Positions 1 to 8,601 of a stretch of DNA of 32,530 nt are shown here, piece by piece; the stretch's first letter is position 1, and every line of letters starts with the position of its first letter. The DNA is from Nitriliruptoraceae bacterium (GTDB taxonomy: Bacteria > Actinomycetota > Nitriliruptoria > Nitriliruptorales > Nitriliruptoraceae), in contig SKTG01000314.1 in assembly GCA_007118045.1 (NCBI GenBank), forward strand, positions 1 through 32,530. The letters are read 5' to 3'. The position numbers were made by a program, and so were the translations under genes. The notes under the pieces are model-generated. The model worked only from the letters and a program-made list of their open reading frames with translations, made no database searches and had not been told where the DNA came from.

Positions 1-2
1 AG

Positions 3-722
3 CCCGAGGACGTCATCGACTGGGCGCTCGCGACCTTCGGGGAGCGGCTGGCCATCGTCACGAGCTTCCAGGCCGACGGTCTGGCGATCCTCGACATGGC
101 CTACGAGGTCAAGCCCGACGTACGCGTCATCACCGTCGACACCGGCCGCCTCCCCCAGGAGACCCTCGACTACATCGAGGTGATCCGGCGGCGCTACCCG
201 AAGGCCGAGATCGACGTCGAGCGTCCGGACCAGCGCGAGGTGGCGGCCATGGTCGAGCGCCACGGCCAGGACCTGTTCCGCGAGGCCGTGCCGTTGCGGC
301 TGGTCTGCTGCCAGATCCGGAAGGTTCGGCCCCTGCTCAACGCGCTCGAGGGACTGGACGCGTGGTTCACGGGCCTGCGCCGCGACCAGTGGGCGTCCCG
401 CGCGGCCATCCGCAAGGTCGAGCTCGACCACGACCACGACGGCATCGTCAAGGTCAACCCGCTCGCCGACTGGACCAAGGACGACGTCGACGACTACCTG
501 CGGGAGATGGACGTGCCGCTCCACCCGCTGTACGCGCAGGGCTACACCAGTCTCGGCTGCGCGCCCTGCACCCGCCCGATCGCCGACGGCGAGGACGATC
601 GCGCCGGCCGGTGGTGGTGGGAGACCAACGCCCCGAAGGAGTGCGGCATGCACTGCCCGATCGAGACCGGTGGCTTCGAGCACGAGTTCCACGCGATCCT
701 GGGGGAGGCGCACGATGAGTAG
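3..722 (+). CDS. cysH: Phosphoadenylyl-/adenylyl-sulfate reductase, 5' partial (start upstream of window)
   Basis: Frame is open from base 3 (PEDVIDWALATFGERLAIVTSFQADGLAILDM...). Family signatures seen: TSFQ, VDTGRLPQETLDYIE, CCQIRKVRPL, TGLRRDQWASRA, GCAPCTRP and terminal ECGMHCP. The paired Cys motifs favour the Fe-S (APS reductase) type. Confidence 0.93.
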   Translation, partial: PEDVIDWALATFGERLAIVTSFQADGLAILDMAYEVKPDVRVITVDTGRLPQETLDYIEVIRRRYPKAEIDVERPDQREVAAMVERHGQDLFREAVPLRLVCCQIRKVRPLLNALEGLDAWFTGLRRDQWASRAAIRKVELDHDHDGIVKVNPLADWTKDDVDDYLREMDVPLHPLYAQGYTSLGCAPCTRPIADGEDDRAGRWWWETNAPKECGMHCPIETGGFEHEFHAILGEAHDE

Positions 723-1290
723 TACGGAAACGGAGGCGGCGACGGCTGCGGTGACGGAGGCGCGCCCGGCGTCGGATGCTGGGGACGGTGCGACCGTGGC
801 GGCGTCGGACACGGCCGACGCCGCCACGGCGTCAGCCCCGCTCGAGCTCGACGACGACGAACGCGAGCTCGTCGGCCACGATCTGGATGCGCTGCTCCCC
901 ACGCTCGATGGCGTCCGGCGCGAGAGGTACACGCAGCTGCGCGAGACGGTCGCGGCCGGGGTGGTTCCCGGCGCCCTGATCCCGGCGTTGGAGTCGCTGC
1001 TGGAGCTGACCCTGCAGACCGGCCGGGCCCGGACCCGGTACCGGGCAGAGGGTGAGCAGACCCTCACGCGACTCTACGGACGCACCCCGGGTGGACGCGA
1101 GCTCTCGTCGCACCTGCGGCAGGTCAACGAGGCGCTCGGCTCGCTGCAGGGCCAGTCGATCGGATCGCTGGCCGTGCGGATGCGCACGGTCGGGCACTTC
1201 ACTCTCGCGATCCAGACGGACGAGACCTCGATCACGCTGGTGGCACGACCGGACACGATCGACGTGGAGAGCATCGCCGTGAGCAGCTGA
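715..1290 (+). CDS. Hypothetical protein (191 aa), Ala/Thr-rich N-terminus
   Basis: ATG at 715 overlaps the cysH stop (720-722) by 8 bp. ORF MSSTETEAATAAV...DTIDVESIAVSS. No confident family recognised. Confidence 0.65.
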   Translation: MSSTETEAATAAVTEARPASDAGDGATVAASDTADAATASAPLELDDDERELVGHDLDALLPTLDGVRRERYTQLRETVAAGVVPGALIPALESLLELTLQTGRARTRYRAEGEQTLTRLYGRTPGGRELSSHLRQVNEALGSLQGQSIGSLAVRMRTVGHFTLAIQTDETSITLVARPDTIDVESIAVSS

Positions 1291-2789
1291 TCGCAGGCAC
1301 GGCTCACTCCAACGAGACGTGCGGCCCCGGTGGCGCGGGCGGGTTCGAGATCTACGACGTGGACGATCCGCGTGACCCGGTGCACCTGTCGACCGTGCGC
1401 ATCCACGAGCCCAACGAGACCCTCCAGACGCTGTTCGGCGGCGTCAACCGCGGCGTGCACAACCTGTTCCTGTTCACCCAGGGGTCACGGGATCTGGTCG
1501 CGTTGGCGACCCACGGCAACGCGTGGTTCGGGAGCACGCAGATCTTCGACATCACCGACCCCACCGAACCGGAGTTCGTCAGCGCTTGGGGACCGGAGCT
1601 GCTGTGCGAGGAGGCCTACTGCAGCGACGACCCGTACGAGGAGACCGATCCCGCCGTGCTCGTCGATCACATCAACGGGTGGATCTTCTGTGACCTCACC
1701 CCGTGCTTCGGTGCGTCCCAGATCCGCTCGGTGCACGACATCACCGTCACCGACGACGGCGAACTGATGTACGCGGCCGCCTGGGACGCCGGGATGGTCC
1801 TGCTCGACATCAGCGATCCCGCGGAACCAGAGGTCATCTCGATCGCGCTCGAACCCGAGCTCGGGTCCCTCGACGGCGAGGTGAACAGCCACTCCATGTG
1901 GCCCAGCGAGGATGGCACGATCGTGGTCGAGGGTGAGGAGGACTTCGCCGCCTGGGAGACGATCCAACCCCCGGCCAACCTCACCTTCGGCGAAGGTGAT
2001 CCGCCAGCCCCGCTCCCCGGAACCGCGGTGAGCACGAACGCCGGCGATGACTTCGAAGGCAGCCAGACCGGCAACACCGGCACGGTCGACGGTGATCTGC
2101 TCGAGGTGAGCTCCGGACCTCTCGCCGGCAACGCCTATCCCGCGGTCGAGTTCGCCGGTGACCAGCCCAGCTTCGAGGCAACCGGGCCGGTCGACGGCGA
2201 CATCGTGTGGATCGGCCGCGCGTGCGATGGCGATCAGATCGAGAACGCCGGCGCCATCACGGACGGCGGCATCGCGATCGTCCGACGGGGTGCGTGCACC
2301 TTCCGTGAGAAGAACTTCAACGCCGCGGCCGCCGGTGCTGAGGCGATCGTCATCGCCAACCACCTCACGGTGAGCACGCCGTGGGGTGGGCTGCGGATCT
2401 GGGACTACTCGGATCCGACGAACCCGGTGCTCGCCTCGACGTTCGACACGGTCTGCAGCGCGGCGACCGACCCCTTCGAGGCGGGCTGTGACCCGTTCGG
2501 GACCTTCTCGGTGCACAACGTGGTGGTGGAGACCACGGGCAGGACCGTCAAGGCCTACGTCTCGTGGTACTCCGACGGGATGGTGGTCCTCGACGTCACC
2601 GACCCGTACGACCCCGTCGAGGTGGCGCGCTTCTTCGACGACACGTCCGGGTTCATCGAGGCCAACGGGGGCCAGCCACACGACTTCTGGGGGGTGTGGA
2701 AGGAACCGAACCAGCCGTGGATCTACGGGTCCGACCGGAACGGTGGGCTGTACGTGTTCCTGCAGCAAGGTTCGGGGTCAGGTCGTTAG
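1290..2789 (+). pseudogene. LVIVD-repeat / PA-domain secreted-type protein, apparently N-terminally truncated
   Basis: In-frame coding-like sequence begins right at the preceding stop (IAGTAHSNETCGPGGAGGFEIYDVDDPRDPVHLS...). It has FEIYDVDDP / QIFDITDP / LLDISDP / RIWDYSDP / VLDVTDP blades and a PA-like segment (GGIAIVRRGACTFREKNFNAAAAGAEAIVIAN). First in-frame start is GTG 1359, inside a blade; no signal peptide is encoded. It could still be expressed from that GTG. Confidence 0.6.
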
Positions 2790-2803
2790 CCGCGTCCATG
2801 CCC

Positions 2804-2834
2804 GGTGCGGGGAGGCTCGCCGCCTCCCCGCACC
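2804..2834 (+). terminator. Hairpin terminator-like inverted repeat
   Basis: Perfect 13-bp stem GGTGCGGGGAGGC / GCCTCCCCGCACC with 5-nt loop TCGCC, 15 bp after the stop at 2789. No strong U-tract follows. Confidence 0.7.
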
Positions 2835-2956
2835 GACGTTCGTGCCACTTCGAGCCCCCGTCGTTCGGCGCGACCCCGGAGCGACCCCGGATCGGCCCGG
2901 TCGATCGGTGCCCGGCAGCGTGCGTGCACGCCCGACGCCGTGGTGCGGACGGGGGC

Positions 2957-2984
2957 TTGACGGGTGGGTGCGGCTGGTTAGGTT
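2957..2984 (+). promoter_or_regulatory. Candidate sigma70-type promoter for the downstream regulator
   Basis: TTGACG (2957-2962), 16-bp spacer, TAGGTT (2979-2984, matching TAnnnT), about 65 bp upstream of ATG 3051. Confidence 0.45.
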
Positions 2985-3050
2985 GAACTAGAACCGTGTC
3001 ACCCTCCGCGGTCGGTGGGGTGGGAGCAGGCCCGCGGGAGGCGAGCACTC

Positions 3051-4046
3051 ATGGCTGCGCTCGACATCTTCCTGTTCGGCACGGGGCGCATCGCTCACGA
3101 TGCCGCTCCCGCGGAGACCTGCCTGCCACCCTCCAGCAGGGCCCTGCTCGGCTACCTGGTCCTGAACCGTCACCAGCCCCACCACCGCGACGTGCTCGCG
3201 AGCGAGTTCTGGGCCGACGTCGAGGATCGGTGCGCCCGCAACCGCCTGAGCACCGCGTTGTGGCGTCTGCGTCGGGAGCTCGAGCCGGACGGGGTCCCGA
3301 CCGGCTCGTACCTGCAGGCCGGCCGCACCGGCGAGGTGCGCTTCGATCCGACCAGCGACCACTGGCTGGACGTCGACGCGTTCGAGCGCGCCGCGGACGC
3401 GGTGCTCGCGCCCCCGCCGGACCAGCTCGGCGAGGACGCGGTGACGGCCTTCGAGCGGACCGCGCGCCTGTGTCGGCGTGGCCTGCTGGAAGGAGCCGAT
3501 CACCCGTGGCTCGTGGTGGAACGGGAACGGCTCGGACGGCTCTACATCGCCGCGAACGTGCGTGTGCTCCTCTGGCACGCCGCGAGGGGGGCGGTCGGTC
3601 CCGCCGTGGTCGCCGGCGAGGCGGTCCTGGAGCGCGAGCCGTTGCGTGAGGACGTCCACCGGGCGTTGATCCGGGTCTACACGGCCTCGGGTCAGCGGTC
3701 ACTCGCGACGGCGCAGTTCGAGCGGTGTCGCGAGCTGCTGGGACGAGAGCTGGGGGTCCTCCCGCTCCCGGAGACGACGGCGGCGGCGGTCGACGCGTGG
3801 CCTTCGAACGGCGCTTCCGCCCCCGCGCCGATCGAGGCGGGCGGCGATCCCGACGACCCCGCCCTCGCCGCCCTGGAGAACGTGCGCGCGCTACTGGCCA
3901 GCGTCTCCGAGAGCCTCGAACGGGCCACGGCGCAGCTGGCGCAGCTCGAGCGTGCCCGCTGCGCCTCGGTGGAGGAACGGCTGCGGGGCTCCCCGGACCC
4001 GCGCCCCCGAGGTCGCGACACGCAACGGCTCCAGCCGTCCCCGTGA
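3051..4046 (+). CDS. SARP-type / BTAD-domain transcriptional regulator
   Basis: MAALDIFLFGTGRIAHD... with a winged-helix-like N-terminus (SSRALLGYLVLNRHQPHHRDVLASEFWADVEDRCARNRLSTALWRLRRELE), then a BTAD-like helical region (AFERTARLCRRGLLEGADHPWLVVERERLGRLYI... REDVHRALIRVYTASGQRSLATAQFERCRELLGRELGVLPLPET). ORF track start 3015 is an upstream alternative. Confidence 0.85.
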   Translation: MAALDIFLFGTGRIAHDAAPAETCLPPSSRALLGYLVLNRHQPHHRDVLASEFWADVEDRCARNRLSTALWRLRRELEPDGVPTGSYLQAGRTGEVRFDPTSDHWLDVDAFERAADAVLAPPPDQLGEDAVTAFERTARLCRRGLLEGADHPWLVVERERLGRLYIAANVRVLLWHAARGAVGPAVVAGEAVLEREPLREDVHRALIRVYTASGQRSLATAQFERCRELLGRELGVLPLPETTAAAVDAWPSNGASAPAPIEAGGDPDDPALAALENVRALLASVSESLERATAQLAQLERARCASVEERLRGSPDPRPRGRDTQRLQPSP

Positions 4047-4079
4047 CCGTGCGGGTGCCGGGCCCTGCTCGTGAGCGCG

Positions 4080-4099
4080 GCGCACGCCTGGGCGTGCGC
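4080..4099 (+). terminator. Hairpin, possible terminator of the SARP-type gene
   Basis: GCGCACG-CCTGGG-CGTGCGC perfect 7-bp stem, 34 bp after the stop at 4046. No T-run. Confidence 0.4.
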
Positions 4100-4234
4100 T
4101 GACCGTCGCCCGTCCCGCCGGGACCCGACGCCTGCGGGCTGTCGCGTCGTGCTCCTCGGATCGGGTCCCGGGGTGGTGTGGCCACGTCGTTCGAGGCACC
4201 GGCCGGGCCCGGCGGGTGGTCGCCATGGCCGGAC

Positions 4235-4263
4235 GTGACGCAACGGTGACGTGACGGTGCGAG
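4235..4263 (+). promoter_or_regulatory. Candidate SARP-box-like heptamer direct repeats upstream of the eCIS operon
   Basis: GTGACGC-aacg-GTGACGT-gacg-GTGCGAG: starts at 4235, 4246 and 4257, exact 11-bp period, third copy degenerate. Confidence 0.4.
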
Positions 4264-4309
4264 CGTCGAGACCCCTGGGGCGTACGAGGGGGATCGGCCG
4301 AACTGTTCG

Positions 4310-4546
4310 GTGATTCGAGGCGGATCCGGTGTTGTGGCGAACCACGAGGTCTTCGTCGTCCAGGTTTGGGCGGAGCCACGGGAACCCGCGGGGCGCCCGA
4401 CCGTGTACCGGGCCCGCCTGGAGCAGGTGGGGACCGACCGGCTCGCCTACCTCGGTGACCTCGACGAGCTCCTCCCGCTGCTGCGTCGCTGGCTCCGCGC
4501 CAGCGAACTGCCCGCCGGCGGCTTCGCCGACGATGCGGACGTGTGA
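4310..4546 (+). CDS. Small hypothetical protein at the head of the eCIS operon (start uncertain; GTG 4331 also possible)
   Basis: ORF ...ANHEVFVVQVWAEPREPAGRPTVYRARLEQVGTDRLAYLGDLDELLPLLRRWL. Its stop overlaps the next start (GTG 4543). Confidence 0.6.
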   Translation: MIRGGSGVVANHEVFVVQVWAEPREPAGRPTVYRARLEQVGTDRLAYLGDLDELLPLLRRWLRASELPAGGFADDADV

Positions 4547-5172
4547 CCCGGGCACCCGCCGGGACGGGGTGTGAGGTGGCGACCTTCCGGGCGATCGGCG
4601 CGGTCTGCGAGGCCATCGTGGAGCTGCTGCGGGACGACTACGACCCGGCGGACTTCCCGTCCCACGACCTCGAGTTCCGGGTCGTCGACGTGGCGCGCGA
4701 CGAGCCACGCATCACCGCCGGCGTCAGCCTGTTCCTCTACCGGGTCCTCGTCGACGGCACGGCTCGCGCCCCCGCGGGACGTCGCTTCCCCGACGGTCGC
4801 CAGGACCGCCACCAGCTGCCGCTCGATCTGCACCTCCTGCTCACCCCATGGGGTGGCGAGCCCTCCCTACAGCAGCTCCTGGCCGGGTGGATGATGCGCA
4901 CGCTCGAGGACCACCCGGTGCTGCCGGCCGGGCTGTTGAACCGGTCGACGCCGGGCGTGTTCCGCCCCGACGAGACCGTCGAGCTCGGGGTGGGGGAACT
5001 GGCCACGGAGGACCTGTTCCAGATCTGGGACGTCGTCGGGCACGACTCCTACCAGCTCTCCGTCCCCTACGTGGCGCGGGGTGTGCGCATCGAGTCCCGG
5101 CTGCCGATCGACGAAGGCGAGCCCGTGCAGGAGCGCGTGCGCACCTACCGCCGCTCGGGAGAACCGGCATGA
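4543..5172 (+). CDS. DUF4255 / Pvc16-like eCIS cap protein
   Basis: AIGAVCEAIVELLRDDYD...GVSLFLYRVLVD...LPLDLHLLLTPWGGEPSLQQLLAGWMMRTLEDHPVLPAGLLN...DLFQIWDVVGHDSYQLSVPYVARGVRIES has the characteristic DUF4255 layout. Confidence 0.85.
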   Translation: MTRAPAGTGCEVATFRAIGAVCEAIVELLRDDYDPADFPSHDLEFRVVDVARDEPRITAGVSLFLYRVLVDGTARAPAGRRFPDGRQDRHQLPLDLHLLLTPWGGEPSLQQLLAGWMMRTLEDHPVLPAGLLNRSTPGVFRPDETVELGVGELATEDLFQIWDVVGHDSYQLSVPYVARGVRIESRLPIDEGEPVQERVRTYRRSGEPA

Positions 5173-6206
5173 GGGGAGCTCGACCCGGCGCCTCCGTCCT
5201 GGGCGATGCACCACGGGCTCGTCCTCTCGGCATGGAGGACACGCTGCCGCTCGGTGCCTACACCACGGTGACACCGCTCGGCGTCCGCTTCTGGGACGTG
5301 CTCACCGAGGCGCCGATCGGCGACGGGCTGGTCGTGCGGGCACGGCCGTGCGACGGGCCGGAGCGCACACGAACGGCGTTCCGGACGCGCTCGGACGTCC
5401 ACGCCTTCCGTGAGCTGCCGGGGTTGCGGGCGACCGAGTTCCCGCCGTTCCGCCGGGACGACGAGCCGGCGTCCGACACCCCACCACCCGTCAGCCCCCC
5501 GGACGACGAGCCCGAACGGTCCGAGGTCTACGCGCTGTCGGTCGAGGACCGTGCCGGCCGGTTCAACGACACGGTGCTGGTGCTCTCAGCACCTCGACGT
5601 GGGGTGGCCCGAACCAGCCACCTGCTGGGTGCCTGCCCGCCGGACAGCCCACCCGGATCCGGAGGTACCGGACCGTCGGACGACAGCCCGCCGGACGAGG
5701 ACCCCCCGATCTACCTCTTCTCGGCGCCGACCCGGTCGCTGCCGCCCGCGGTGGCGGTCCTGCGGGCGCAACTGGTCACACCGGAGGGTGCGGCCGTGGC
5801 CCACGCGGTCCTCGAGGTCGACGTCGATCTGGGCGCCGGGGGTGTCGTGCGGCACGCCGGCGTGTCCGACGCGACCGGCGCCGTGCTGGTCGCCTTCCCG
5901 TACCCGACGTTCCCGGTCACCGTCGCGCCCTCACCGCCGGCGGGGACGGCGGGTCGGCCACCGCGGGAGCAGTGCTGGGAGCTGCTCGTGCGTGTCCGCC
6001 ACGACCCGGACGCCCTCGTGTTCGTGGCTGGGTTCGCGGTCCCGACCACGACCAGCGTCCTCGGACAGGCCACCGCCCGGATCCGCTCCGACGTCGCCAC
6101 CACGGGGCACGTCCTCGTCGGGCGGACGGTGTGCTTCGGCCGCGAGACCGTCCTGACGACCGTCGGCCACCCGCGCTCGGAACTGCTCGTCGACGCGCCC
6201 GCCTGA
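5169..6206 (+). CDS. Hypothetical eCIS-cluster protein
   Basis: ATGA overlap with the upstream stop (ATG 5169, TGA 5170-5172); alternative start ATG 5232. Contains a beta-rich segment RAQLVTPEGAAVAHAVLEVDVDLGAGGVVRHAGVSDATGAVLVAFPYPTFPV. The track's start at 4848 would overlap the DUF4255 gene and is unlikely. Confidence 0.65.
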   Translation: MRGARPGASVLGDAPRARPLGMEDTLPLGAYTTVTPLGVRFWDVLTEAPIGDGLVVRARPCDGPERTRTAFRTRSDVHAFRELPGLRATEFPPFRRDDEPASDTPPPVSPPDDEPERSEVYALSVEDRAGRFNDTVLVLSAPRRGVARTSHLLGACPPDSPPGSGGTGPSDDSPPDEDPPIYLFSAPTRSLPPAVAVLRAQLVTPEGAAVAHAVLEVDVDLGAGGVVRHAGVSDATGAVLVAFPYPTFPVTVAPSPPAGTAGRPPREQCWELLVRVRHDPDALVFVAGFAVPTTTSVLGQATARIRSDVATTGHVLVGRTVCFGRETVLTTVGHPRSELLVDAPA

Positions 6207-6228
6207 AGCAGCACCCGGAGGAACGATC

Positions 6229-8148
6229 ATGCCCGAGTACCTCGCCCCCGGCGTCTACGTCGAGGAGACCAGCTTCCGCCAGAAGACCATCGAGGGGGTC
6301 AGCACCAGCACGGCCGGGTTCGTCGGCCCGACGCGTTTCGGGCCGGTGCGCGGCGAACCCGAGCTGTTGACCAGCTTCCTCGATTTCGAGCGCATCTACG
6401 GCGGGATCGACCAGTTGGAGTTCGACGGCGCCCGGGTGCACAACCACCTGGCCCACGCCGTACGCGGGTTCTTCGAGAACGGCGGACGCCGGCTCTACGT
6501 CGCGCGCGCCTACGAGGACGCGCGCGCCGGCCAGGACGACGATCACACCAACGTCGCGAGCTACCCGCTCGCACCGAACCTCGAGGTCCGCGCCAGGTAC
6601 CCGGGCAGCGCCGGCAACGTCCTCGTCCGGTTCGAGCTGCTCCTCTCCGACGACATCCTCGTCGTCCCGGACGGTGGTGGGCCGGCGTCCCTGGCGGGGG
6701 GACTGCCCTTCGACACCGTCCTGCTGACCTCCACCGGCGCCAACACGGATCCCCCCAGCCTGCACTGGATCGAACGGGACTTCGACGAAGGCCACCAGCT
6801 CGCCACCTTCCGGCTCCGTTCCCCTGGTGGCGAGGTGTCGGCCGGGTTGGTGACCGACCTCGACGAGCACGAGGTCCGGGTGGTGACGGTCGCCGTGACG
6901 GTGACCGCGCTCGGGCGGTTCATGGACGCCGGCGTGTTCGACGAGCTGGCGCCGCACCGGGAGCACCGCAACGGGCTCGGCCGCACCTTCGAACCGCCCC
7001 CGACGCGTCGCTCCACCGAGCTGTACGTCCCGATCGTGCTCGACACGTCGATCGACGACGGCGTCGGGATGGTCGAGGCGCTGGTCGACAACGTGGTCTG
7101 GCCGGACGGCTCGCTTCCCGACTCGCTTCCTGCGGACGCCGCGGAGCTGCTCGACGAACGGTTCGTCGGCGGGGACCGGGACGCGGACGGGTTCGGCGAA
7201 CCGCTCGAGATCACGTGCCTGCTCCAGGGCGGCGCCGATGGGACGCGTCCGAACCAGGCGGCCTACCTGGGACTCGACCTCGGTCAGGAACGCAGCGGGC
7301 TGCGTTCGCTCGAGGGGCTCGACGACGTCTCGATCGTGGCCGCGCCGGGTTCGACGTCGGACATCCTGCAGAACGGCAGCTCCAGCGACGGTATGTCGAT
7401 CCAGCAGCACCTCATCAACCACGCGGAGCGCATGCGCTACCGGATCGCGGTGCTGGACAGTCCCGATGGCGCCATCCTGAGCCAGATCCGGGACCATCGA
7501 GGCAAGCTCGACTCGACCCACGCTGCCCTGTACTACCCGTGGATCACCATCAGCGATCCGGTCACGGAGACCGAGATCGACACCCCGCCCAGCGGGTTCA
7601 TCGCGGGCATCTACGCGCGCAACGACGTCGAACGGGGCGTGCACAAGGCACCGGCCAACGAGATCGTCCAGCTGGCGGTCGACTTCGAGTTCCCGATCGA
7701 CAAGTCCCAGCAGGAGGTCCTCAACCCGCGCGGCATCAACTGCCTGCGCTTCTTCGACGGCCGTGGCTACCGGGTCTGGGGTGCTCGGACGATCACCTCG
7801 GATCCGGAGTGGAAGTACGTGCCCCTGCGGCGCTACTTCGCGTTCCTCGAGCACTCGATCGATCGCGGCACGCAGTGGGCGGTGTTCGAGCCGAACGGGT
7901 CCGCGTTGTGGACCAACATCCGCCGCACGGTCGAGGACTTCCTGTTCAACGAGTGGAAGTCGGGGCATCTGATGGGAGCGACGCCGGACGAGGCCTACTT
8001 CGTCAAGTGTGACCGTTCGACGATGACCCAGAACGACATCGACAACGGGCGACTCATCTGCCTGATCGGGGTGGCGCCGCTGCGTCCCGCCGAGTTCGTC
8101 ATCTTCCGGATCGGTCAGAAGACCCTCACCGGAATGGGAGGTAGCTAG
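6229..8148 (+). CDS. Contractile tail sheath protein (eCIS sheath 1)
   Basis: MPEYLAPGVYVEETSFRQKTIEGVSTSTAGFVGPTRFGPV... C-terminus GINCLRFFDGRGYRVWGARTITSDPEWKYVPLRRYFAFLEHSIDRGTQWAVFEPNGSALWTNIRRTVEDFL. RBS GGAGG at 6217-6221. Confidence 0.97.
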   Translation: MPEYLAPGVYVEETSFRQKTIEGVSTSTAGFVGPTRFGPVRGEPELLTSFLDFERIYGGIDQLEFDGARVHNHLAHAVRGFFENGGRRLYVARAYEDARAGQDDDHTNVASYPLAPNLEVRARYPGSAGNVLVRFELLLSDDILVVPDGGGPASLAGGLPFDTVLLTSTGANTDPPSLHWIERDFDEGHQLATFRLRSPGGEVSAGLVTDLDEHEVRVVTVAVTVTALGRFMDAGVFDELAPHREHRNGLGRTFEPPPTRRSTELYVPIVLDTSIDDGVGMVEALVDNVVWPDGSLPDSLPADAAELLDERFVGGDRDADGFGEPLEITCLLQGGADGTRPNQAAYLGLDLGQERSGLRSLEGLDDVSIVAAPGSTSDILQNGSSSDGMSIQQHLINHAERMRYRIAVLDSPDGAILSQIRDHRGKLDSTHAALYYPWITISDPVTETEIDTPPSGFIAGIYARNDVERGVHKAPANEIVQLAVDFEFPIDKSQQEVLNPRGINCLRFFDGRGYRVWGARTITSDPEWKYVPLRRYFAFLEHSIDRGTQWAVFEPNGSALWTNIRRTVEDFLFNEWKSGHLMGATPDEAYFVKCDRSTMTQNDIDNGRLICLIGVAPLRPAEFVIFRIGQKTLTGMGGS

Positions 8149-8150
8149 CC

Positions 8151-8600
8151 ATGGCCGTGCGCGACAAGCCCTACAGCCAGTTCAACTTCCTGGTGGACGT
8201 CGGGATCGACCCCACCGGCCCGATCGGGGGCTTCCAGGAGGTCAGCGGGCTCGGCATGGAGATCACCGTCGCCGAGTACCGCGCGGGCAACAAGAAGGAC
8301 GGTGCACCGGACAAGATCCACGGCACCTACAAGGTGCCCGACGTGACCCTGAAGCGTGGGGTCATGGGCGACGACTCGCTCTACTCGTGGCTGGACGCGG
8401 TCCGCAACGGTGACCAGGACGAGATCCGCACCGTGACGATCAGCCTGCTGAGCGAGGACCGCGAGACCACGGCGCAGTCCTGGACCCTCACCGGTGCGCG
8501 CCCCATCAAGTACACGGGCGCCCAGCTGGCCGGCAACGGCACCGACGTGGCCGTCGAGGAGTTCGTCCTCGCCTGCGAGCGCATCGACATGGAGTTCTAG
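8151..8600 (+). CDS. Inner tube protein (gp19-like; Afp1/Pvc1 type)
   Basis: MAVRDKPYSQFNFLVDVGIDPTGPIGGFQEVSGLGMEITVAEYRAGN...KVPDVTLKRGVMGDDSLYSWLDAVRNG. RBS GGGAGGT at 8136-8142. Confidence 0.96.
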   Translation: MAVRDKPYSQFNFLVDVGIDPTGPIGGFQEVSGLGMEITVAEYRAGNKKDGAPDKIHGTYKVPDVTLKRGVMGDDSLYSWLDAVRNGDQDEIRTVTISLLSEDRETTAQSWTLTGARPIKYTGAQLAGNGTDVAVEEFVLACERIDMEF

Positions 8601-8601
8601 C

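Noticed and set aside
1485-2768. 427-aa minus-strand ORF
   Set aside because: Antisense of the LVIVD/PA protein, which has clear family motifs on the plus strand.
4848-6206. ORF track start at 4848 for the 452-aa ORF
   Set aside because: Would overlap the DUF4255 gene by over 300 bp; ATG 5169 (ATGA overlap) or 5232 is more plausible.
5917-7968. 683-aa minus-strand ORF
   Set aside because: Antisense shadow of the sheath gene and its upstream neighbour; low-complexity R/V/D composition typical of GC-rich opposite-strand frames and no recognisable domain.
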